From the NCBI RefSeq assembly GCF_049195245.1, contig NZ_JBMIRR010000027.1, positions 434,001 through 498,000 of the forward strand: DNA of 64,000 nucleotides. Reading direction: 5' to 3'. A program made the position numbers and the translations under genes. This DNA is from Arenimonas sp049195245 (lineage in GTDB: Bacteria > Pseudomonadota > Gammaproteobacteria > Xanthomonadales > Xanthomonadaceae). The notes under the pieces are model-generated. The model searched no databases, was not told where the DNA came from, and saw only the letters and a program-made list of their open reading frames with translations. This document shows positions 58,842-64,000 of this stretch, piece after piece. How positions within the stretch are numbered: position 1 is the first letter of the stretch; each line of letters opens with the position of its first letter.

Positions 58842-60869
58842 ATGCGGCGACCCTTCTCCAGCGGCAAGGCCCTGCTCCTGTGCCTGGCGCTGCTGCCGGG
58901 TGCGCCCTTGCAGGCGCGTACGCTCCACGTCGAAGTGGACCGCGTGGGCGCCGGCGTGGGCACGATGCAAGACGTGCGCTTGAAGCTTGCCTGGCCCGAC
59001 GGCGCGGCCACCGGCGAACTCGAAATGCGGGTCGCGCAGCTGGATTTTCCCCTGCTTTCCTATCGTGCCCGGGAGCTGGTGTGGCGGTGCCCGCTGCGTC
59101 GCGGAAGCGGGGGCGAGTGGCGCTGCGATGGTCCCGTGTCCGCCGCCGGCGCCGCCGCGCAAACGCTGGCCCTGTCGATCGCGCCGACCGCGACCCGGGC
59201 CGAACTCGCACTCGGCAAGCGTCGGATTGCCTACACGAGCCAGGCCTCTTCTCCGGACCTCTCGCGCATCGACCTGAACGCCGTTCCGGTGGCCTGGCTC
59301 AAGGCGTACCTGGCCGGCCTGTGGGCCGAAGGCCAGTGGACTCAGGGCCAGTTGTCGGGCCGCATCGACGTGATCGCCCCGCAGTCCGGTCCGTTCGAAG
59401 TCCGCACCGACCTGCAGCTTGACGATATCGGCCTCGAAACGCCGGACGGCTGGCTGGCCGCTGCCGGCCTGTCCACGCGGCTTCGGCTGGACTATCGCGA
59501 GCAGGGTACGCGCACGCGCGTGCAGGCCAGGCTGGACACCCGCACCGGCGAATTCCTCGCGCAGGGACTTTATGTGCCGCTCCCCTCCACGCCGGTGCAG
59601 CTGCAGGTGACCGCCGAACAGGACGGCGCGGGTCCCTGGCGACTGCCGGAGCTGAGCTGGCTGGACGGCCAGGTGCTGCGCGTGCAGGGGCAGGCGGCAC
59701 TCACCCCTGACCTCGATCTGGCCGAGTTGAAGCTGGACATGAAGCTGGGCGACCTGGCCGTGGCCCGGGATCGCTACCTCAGCGGATTCCTGGCGCCCGC
59801 CGGCTTCGGCGACCTGGTGCTGAGCGGACAGGCCCGCGCGTCCCTGCAGTTGGCCGGTGGCGAACTGGCCGCGATGGCCCTGGACCTGGCGCAGGTCAAT
59901 GCCGTTGATCCGAAGCAGCGCTTCACGCTGGCGGGCGTTCAGGGCGACCTGCGCTGGACCGCGGCCCCGGCACCCGTGGCAGGTCGGCTGGGCTGGCAAA
60001 GCGGTGCGCTCTACGGCATCGGCCTGGGTCCGGCCGAACTGGATTTCGAGAGCCGCGACGGCGAGCTGCGTCTGCAGCAGCCCGAGGCCATCGCCGTACT
60101 CGGCGGCAAGCTCAGCCTCGACCAGCTGCGCTGGCAGGCTCCGGCAGGCGGGCAGGGTACGCGTTTCCAGCTCGGCGCCACCCTGGATGGGCTCGACCTG
60201 GGCAGCCTCTCGCAGCGCCTGGGTTGGCCGGCCTTTACCGGCTCGCTGTCGGGACGTATCCCGGCGGCGCGCTACGAGAACGGCGTGCTGACGCTTGATG
60301 GCGGTCTGGCCATGCAGGTGTTCGGTGGCCAGGTGGCGCTGTCGGAGCTGGTGATGGAGCGCCCCTTCGGTGTCGCGCCGACGCTGTCGGCCGACATCCG
60401 GATTCAGGACCTCGACCTGGAGCCGCTGACGGCCGCGTTCGAATTCGGATCCATCACCGGCCGGCTGGACGGGCGCATCGCCGGCCTGCGCATGGTCGAC
60501 TGGTCGCCGGTGGCCTTCGATGCACGCCTGGAATCGGACCCGGACTGGAAAGGCAAGCGCCGCATCAGCCAGCGGGCGGTGGAGGACATCTCCAAGGTCG
60601 GCGGCGCCGGGCTGGTCGCGGGCCTGCAGACCCAGGTGCTGAAGTTCTTCGACGACTTCGGCTACGCGCGCCTGGGCCTGGCCTGCCGGTTGCGCGACAA
60701 CGTCTGCGCAATGGACGGGGTGGGTTCAGCGGGCGACGGCTATACCATCGTCGAAGGCGCCGGGCTGCCGCGGATCCAGGTGGTCGGCTTCCGTCGCCAG
60801 GTGGATTGGCCTACCTTGCTCGAGCGCCTCACCGCCGCCACGCAGGGCCAGTCACCGGTCATCGAATAA
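58842..60869 (+). CDS. ydbH: YdbH-like intermembrane lipid-transport protein (AsmA-like clan)
   Basis: 675-residue exported protein, very rich in alternating beta strands (repeating-groove type) with a signal peptide or N-terminal anchor (about 1-26). The C-terminal region (about 430-650) fits the YdbH/dicarboxylate-transport domain: GSLSGRIPAARYENGVLTLDGGLAMQVFGGQV, LTAAFEFGSITGRLDGRIAGLRMVDWSPVAFDA, RISQRAVEDISKVGG. In E. coli YdbH works with YnbE as an inner-to-outer-membrane bridge for phospholipid, redundant with TamB and YhdP. The protein here is shorter (E. coli about 880). The YnbE-YdbL-like gene follows 13 bases later. I use ATG 58842; a GTG at 58818 is possible. Confidence 0.75.
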   Translation: MRRPFSSGKALLLCLALLPGAPLQARTLHVEVDRVGAGVGTMQDVRLKLAWPDGAATGELEMRVAQLDFPLLSYRARELVWRCPLRRGSGGEWRCDGPVSAAGAAAQTLALSIAPTATRAELALGKRRIAYTSQASSPDLSRIDLNAVPVAWLKAYLAGLWAEGQWTQGQLSGRIDVIAPQSGPFEVRTDLQLDDIGLETPDGWLAAAGLSTRLRLDYREQGTRTRVQARLDTRTGEFLAQGLYVPLPSTPVQLQVTAEQDGAGPWRLPELSWLDGQVLRVQGQAALTPDLDLAELKLDMKLGDLAVARDRYLSGFLAPAGFGDLVLSGQARASLQLAGGELAAMALDLAQVNAVDPKQRFTLAGVQGDLRWTAAPAPVAGRLGWQSGALYGIGLGPAELDFESRDGELRLQQPEAIAVLGGKLSLDQLRWQAPAGGQGTRFQLGATLDGLDLGSLSQRLGWPAFTGSLSGRIPAARYENGVLTLDGGLAMQVFGGQVALSELVMERPFGVAPTLSADIRIQDLDLEPLTAAFEFGSITGRLDGRIAGLRMVDWSPVAFDARLESDPDWKGKRRISQRAVEDISKVGGAGLVAGLQTQVLKFFDDFGYARLGLACRLRDNVCAMDGVGSAGDGYTIVEGAGLPRIQVVGFRRQVDWPTLLERLTAATQGQSPVIE

Positions 60870-60882
60870 CCAGGAGCCAAAG

Positions 60883-61503
60883 ATGGGCAAGTTGAAATCG
60901 CGTTTCGTGTTCCCCTCGCTCCTGGCCAGCGGCCTGCTGGTGCTGGGCGCCTGCGTCACCATCAATGTCTACTTCCCCGCGGCCGAAGCCCAGGAAGCGG
61001 CGGAGGAGTTCGTCGAGAAGGTGATCGGCGAGGACCTCACGCCGGCGCCGCAGGGCGGCGAGCCCCAGGCCTGGCACCCGGCACCGCCCGCGCGCGAGGA
61101 AGGCTTCAGCCTGCTCTCGCTGGTCATCGGCACCGCGCACGCGCAGAGCGCTGACATCACTATCCGTACGCCGGCCATCCAGGCCATCCAAGACCGCATG
61201 TCGGCGCGCTTCCAGTCCAGCCTGCAGCCGCATTTCGACAGCGGCGCGCTCGGCTTCGGCAAGGACGGCCGGGTGGTGCTTCGCGATGCCGCCAAGGTGG
61301 GCCTGAAGGACCGCGTGGCGGTCACCCAGCTGGTGGCCGAGGAGAACCGCGACCGCGATGCCGTCTACCGCGAGATCGCCGTGGCCAACGGCCACCCGGA
61401 ATGGGAAGCCCAGATCCGTGAGACCTTCGCCAAGCAGTGGGTCGCCAGTGCCCGCGCGGGCTGGTGGTACCAGGCCAGCGACGGCAGCTGGAAGCAGAAA
61501 TAG
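60883..61503 (+). CDS. YnbE-YdbL fusion lipoprotein (DUF1318)
   Basis: 206-residue protein. Residues 1-24 form a lipoprotein signal with lipobox LGAC24. Residues 24-50 (ITINVYFP-like VTINVYFPAAEAQEAAEEF) resemble the small lipoprotein YnbE. Residues 75-87 (FSLLSLVIGTAHA) are a hydrophobic run ending in AHA-QS, like a second signal peptide with cleavage site. Residues 91-206 match YdbL/DUF1318, ending VASARAGWWYQASDGSWKQK. In E. coli YnbE and YdbL are separate neighbours of YdbH; YnbE multimerises to extend the YdbH bridge and YdbL controls this. Here they are one frame. Read-through from the YdbH gene is expected. Confidence 0.75.
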   Translation: MGKLKSRFVFPSLLASGLLVLGACVTINVYFPAAEAQEAAEEFVEKVIGEDLTPAPQGGEPQAWHPAPPAREEGFSLLSLVIGTAHAQSADITIRTPAIQAIQDRMSARFQSSLQPHFDSGALGFGKDGRVVLRDAAKVGLKDRVAVTQLVAEENRDRDAVYREIAVANGHPEWEAQIRETFAKQWVASARAGWWYQASDGSWKQK

Positions 61504-61553
61504 CCCGGCCGCCTGGCAGGACCAGGCGGTCAGCGGCAGGCGGGGCGCGGATT

Positions 61554-61562
61554 TGCGACAAT
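61554..61562 (+). promoter_or_regulatory. Extended -10 promoter of rlmD
   Basis: TGC-GACAAT followed by C, 28 bases before the rlmD GTG. An 8-bp hairpin CCGCCTGG/CCAGGCGG at 61509-61529 precedes it. A run of nine T at 61573-61581 lies just after the predicted transcription start. Confidence 0.45.
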
Positions 61563-61590
61563 CCACGCCCCGTTTTTTTTTGGTCTCGCC

Positions 61591-62910
61591 GTGGCCCGAT
61601 CCCGATCAAAGATCCACCAGGTATTCGAACTGGCCATCGATGGCATGACCCACGACGGCCGCGGCGTCGGCCGGCGCGAGGGCAAGGCGGTGTTCGTCTC
61701 GGGTGCGCTGCCGGGTGAGACCGTGCGCGTGGAGCAGACCGGGCGCAACCGCAGCTTCGACGAGGGCCGCACCCTGGAGGTGCTGCAGGCATCGCCGCAA
61801 CGGGTGGAGCCGCGTTGCCCGCACTTCGGCACCTGTGCCGGCTGCGTGCTGCAGCACCTGGAGGCCCCGGGCCAGATCGCCGCCAAGCACGGCGTGCTGC
61901 AGGACAGCCTGCAGCGCCTTGGCCACGTCACGCCCGAGCGCGTGCTCGAGCCGCTGGTGGACGCGGCCTGGGGCTATCGGCGCAAGGGGCGCTTCTCGGT
62001 GCGCTACGTGGAGAAGAAGGGCAAGGTGGTGGTGGGCTTCCGCGAGTCCAACCCGCGCTTCGTCGCCGACCTCACGCAGTGCCACACCGTGGTGCCCGAG
62101 ATCGGCCAGCGCATTCCCGCACTGGCCGACTTGGTCGACAGCCTGGATGGCCGCCGCACCCTGCCGCAGATCGAATTCATCGCCGGCGACGAGGGCGTGG
62201 CGCTGGTCTTCCGCCACCTGGAGCCATTGAGCGCGGCCGACGTCGAGCGGCTGCGTGCTTTCGCGTGCGACACCGGGTTCGCCGTCTTCCTGCAGCCGGG
62301 CGGGCTGGACACCGTGCATGCGCTGTGGCCCGAGCAGATGCCGCTGTCGTTCTCGCTGGGTGGCCTGGGGCTTTCGCTGGCGTTCCGGCCGCTGGATTTC
62401 ATCCAGGTCAACGCAGGCCTGAACGACAAGATGATCGCGCGGGCCCTGGAGTTGCTCGACCCGCAGCCGCAGGACCGCGTGCTCGACCTGTTCTGCGGCC
62501 TGGGAAATTTCACGCTGCCGCTGGCGCAGCGCGCCGGGCAGGTGGTGGGCGTGGAAGGGGATGCCGGCCTGGTCGAGCGTGCACGGGCCAATGCAATCCG
62601 CAATGGCCTGGGCAATGTGGCCTTCCATGCAGCCGACCTGCCCAAGGACCTGTCGGGCGAGCCCTGGATGCGCGACGGCTTTGACAAGCTGCTGCTGGAC
62701 CCGCCGCGCGCCGGCGCCGCCGAGGTGCTGGCGCAGCTGCCGCTGGAGGGCATCCGCCGCATCGTCTACGTGTCCTGCCACCCCGGATCGCTGGCGCGCG
62801 ACGCCGGGTTCCTGGTGCGCGAGCGCGGTTATGCGCTCAAGGCGGCCGGCGCGATGGACATGTTCCCGCAGACCGCGCACGTGGAATCGATCGCATTGTT
62901 CGAGAAGTGA
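61591..62910 (+). CDS. rlmD: 23S rRNA (uracil-1939-C5)-methyltransferase RlmD
   Basis: 439-residue RumA-family enzyme. The TRAM domain covers about 8-68. The [4Fe-4S] cysteines are C76, C82, C85 and C164 (CPHFGTCAGC, then DLTQCHTV). The SAM-binding fold has VLDLFCGLGNFTLPLA and the catalytic segment LLLDPPRAGAAEV and IVYVSCHPGSLARD, with the nucleophile Cys. The start is GTG 61591, the only plausible one near the family N-terminus (VARSRSKIHQVFELAIDGM). No gene overlaps. Confidence 0.94.
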   Translation: MARSRSKIHQVFELAIDGMTHDGRGVGRREGKAVFVSGALPGETVRVEQTGRNRSFDEGRTLEVLQASPQRVEPRCPHFGTCAGCVLQHLEAPGQIAAKHGVLQDSLQRLGHVTPERVLEPLVDAAWGYRRKGRFSVRYVEKKGKVVVGFRESNPRFVADLTQCHTVVPEIGQRIPALADLVDSLDGRRTLPQIEFIAGDEGVALVFRHLEPLSAADVERLRAFACDTGFAVFLQPGGLDTVHALWPEQMPLSFSLGGLGLSLAFRPLDFIQVNAGLNDKMIARALELLDPQPQDRVLDLFCGLGNFTLPLAQRAGQVVGVEGDAGLVERARANAIRNGLGNVAFHAADLPKDLSGEPWMRDGFDKLLLDPPRAGAAEVLAQLPLEGIRRIVYVSCHPGSLARDAGFLVRERGYALKAAGAMDMFPQTAHVESIALFEK

Positions 62911-62923
62911 CGCACGCAGGCAC

Positions 62924-62929
62924 TACAAT
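62924..62929 (+). promoter_or_regulatory. -10 element of the CYTH gene
   Basis: TACAAT followed by C, 43 bases before the ATG at 62973. Confidence 0.4.
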
Positions 62930-62972
62930 CGGGGCGTGCCGATCCCCGGCACCGCGGCAGGAGCAGTACCGG

Positions 62973-63476
62973 ATGGGCGTGGAAATCGAACGCAAGTTCC
63001 TGGTCGCCAGCGACCACTGGCGGTCGCACGTGACGCGGTCCGTGCGCATGGCGCAGGGCTACATCAACGACATGGCCGCGCTGCGCGAGGCGCGCCAGAA
63101 CGCCTCGGTTCGCGTGCGCATCGCCGGCGACGAGGCCTTCCTCAACCTCAAGTCGCGTGAACCCGGCCCGAGCCGCCAGGAGTTCGACTACCCGATCCCG
63201 GTGGCCGATGCCGAGGCGCTGCTGGCGCTGTGCGTCGGCGGGCGCGTGCAGAAGGTGCGGCACTACATCCCGCAGGACGACCTGACCTGGGAAGTGGACG
63301 AATTCGACGGCGACAATGCCGGCCTGGTGGTGGCCGAACTGGAGCTGCCGGCGGTGGACGCCGCCTTCGCGCGGCCGGCATGGCTGGGCGAGGAAGTGAC
63401 CGACGAACAGCGCTACTACAACCTGGCGCTGGCCGAACGACCGTATTCCGCGTGGTCCGCACGGGAGCGCAGCTGA
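62973..63476 (+). CDS. CYTH-domain triphosphatase/adenylate-cyclase-like protein
   Basis: 167-residue triphosphate-tunnel protein. The ExExK signature is E4-I-E6-R-K8 (GVEIERKFLV). Further tunnel residues are RVRIAGDEAFLNLKSREPG, RQEFDYPIP and WEVDEFDGDNAGLVVAELELP. Single-domain bacterial CYTH proteins are mostly inorganic triphosphatases and some are class IV adenylate cyclases; the sequence alone does not decide. AGGAG at 62959-62963 supports ATG 62973. Its stop overlaps nagZ (TGATG). Confidence 0.88.
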   Translation: MGVEIERKFLVASDHWRSHVTRSVRMAQGYINDMAALREARQNASVRVRIAGDEAFLNLKSREPGPSRQEFDYPIPVADAEALLALCVGGRVQKVRHYIPQDDLTWEVDEFDGDNAGLVVAELELPAVDAAFARPAWLGEEVTDEQRYYNLALAERPYSAWSARERS

Positions 63477-64000
63477 TGCTGGTCATCGGTACCAGCGGCC
63501 CCGAGCTGCTGCCGTCGGAACGCGACTGGCTGCAGCATCCGGCGGTGGCCGGCGTCATCCTGTTCAGCCGCAATTTCCAGTCGCGCGACCAGGTGCGCGA
63601 ACTGTGCGCCGCCATCCGCGACGCCGCGCCGCGTCCGCAGCTGATCTGCGTGGACCAGGAAGGCGGCCGCGTGCAGCGCTTCCGCGACGGCTACCATCCG
63701 CTGCCCTCGCTGGAAGGCTTTGGCAGGCTGTTCGCGGTGGATCCGCGCGCCGCCACCCAGCTGGCGCGCGAACATGCCTGGCTGATGGCCAGCGAGATCC
63801 GCGTCTCCGGCCTGGACCTGAGCTTCGCGCCGGTGGTGGACCTGGGCCGCGGCAACCGCGCGATCGGCGACCGTGCCTTCCACGCCGAGCCCGACATCGT
63901 CGCCGAGTTCACCCGCGCCTACGTGGCCGGCATGCACGAGGCCGGCATGGCGGCCACGCTGAAACACTTCCCGGGCCACGGCTCGGTGCTCGAGGACACG
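63476..64000 (+). CDS. nagZ: Beta-N-acetylhexosaminidase NagZ (5' part, runs off window)
   Basis: First 175 codons of a glycoside hydrolase family 3 enzyme that removes GlcNAc from anhydromuropeptides in peptidoglycan recycling. Seen: MLVIGTSGPELLPSERDWL, GVILFSRNFQ, LICVDQEGGRVQRFRDG, LSFAPVVDLGRGNRAIGDRAF and the NagZ signature LKHFPGHGS near the edge. The catalytic Asp lies beyond the window. ATG 63476 overlaps the CYTH stop, so both are coupled. Confidence 0.93.
   Translation, partial: MLVIGTSGPELLPSERDWLQHPAVAGVILFSRNFQSRDQVRELCAAIRDAAPRPQLICVDQEGGRVQRFRDGYHPLPSLEGFGRLFAVDPRAATQLAREHAWLMASEIRVSGLDLSFAPVVDLGRGNRAIGDRAFHAEPDIVAEFTRAYVAGMHEAGMAATLKHFPGHGSVLEDT

Overview
The window reads as a contiguous stretch of core chromosome from a high-GC gammaproteobacterium of the order Lysobacterales (Xanthomonadales), close to Lysobacter, Luteimonas or Arenimonas. 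This placement is inferred from the NAD-type isocitrate dehydrogenase, the order panB-panC-pgi, the BCP peroxiredoxin with the Xylella-type cysteine pair, a GumN-like protein, a large TonB receptor and an nlpB/bamC-type lipoprotein behind dapA. The species is not identified. No insertion sequence, phage, plasmid function or CRISPR array was seen. Coding density is very high and no gene-free gap reaches 300 bases; the longest, about 240 bases at 7898-8138, lies between a small regulator and a secreted protein.

Layout. 1-3.1 kb (minus): phoR (cut by the window edge), phoB with a Pho box, and a BepA-type M48 protease. 3.2-5.0 kb: glutaredoxin, an AhpD-like protein and isocitrate dehydrogenase. 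5.0-7.4 kb (minus): methyltransferase, Bax-inhibitor-1 family protein, thiD. 7.5-9.2 kb: a divergent HTH regulator and secreted-protein pair, the most accessory-looking part. 9.2-12.6 kb (minus): YoaK-type membrane protein, PIN-PhoH ATPase, peroxiredoxin, a 38-residue membrane microprotein and gcvR. 12.7-14.2 kb: dapA and a short BamC-like lipoprotein. 14.2-14.8 kb (minus): fdxA and tRNA-Glu(CTC). 14.9-20.0 kb: pcnB-folK-panB-panC-pgi. 20-28 kb: queG, then nnr-tsaE-ami-mutL and two envelope proteins. 28.2-34.4 kb (minus): metG-rnfA-rnfB and a TonB-dependent receptor. 34.6-37.5 kb: mrp, a DUF1287 protein, dcd and a lipoprotein. 37.5-38.6 kb (minus): HIT protein and dienelactone hydrolase. 38.7-42.6 kb: rimO, a secreted protein and an ABC exporter. 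42.7-44.8 kb (minus): greB and a HerA-like ATPase. 44.9-48.4 kb: lytic transglycosylase (plus) and a FadJ-type enzyme (minus). 48.4-58.1 kb: the sigma-E cluster rpoE-rseA-rseB-rseC-mucD followed by lepA-lepB-DUF4845-rnc-era-recO. 58-64 kb: an orphan receiver-HPt protein, a YdbH-like intermembrane protein with a fused YnbE-YdbL partner, rlmD, a CYTH protein and the start of nagZ.

Several neighbourhoods work together. phoB-phoR is the phosphate-starvation two-component system and carries a Pho box for autoregulation. rpoE to mucD is the complete envelope-stress module, with a sigma-E-type -35 box in front of rpoE. Envelope building and maintenance dominate the window: BepA, BamC, amidase, lytic transglycosylase, LepB, YdbH and NagZ.

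The strongest unusual observation is at 58.8-61.5 kb. The lipoprotein YnbE and the chaperone-like YdbL, separate proteins in E. coli, appear as one polypeptide with what looks like a leftover signal peptide at the junction, directly downstream of a YdbH-like protein. Other points worth a look are a TANAATC promoter motif shared by many genes, a regulator whose start codon sits in a perfect palindrome, an rnf locus reduced to rnfAB, and a MutL with an endonuclease motif.
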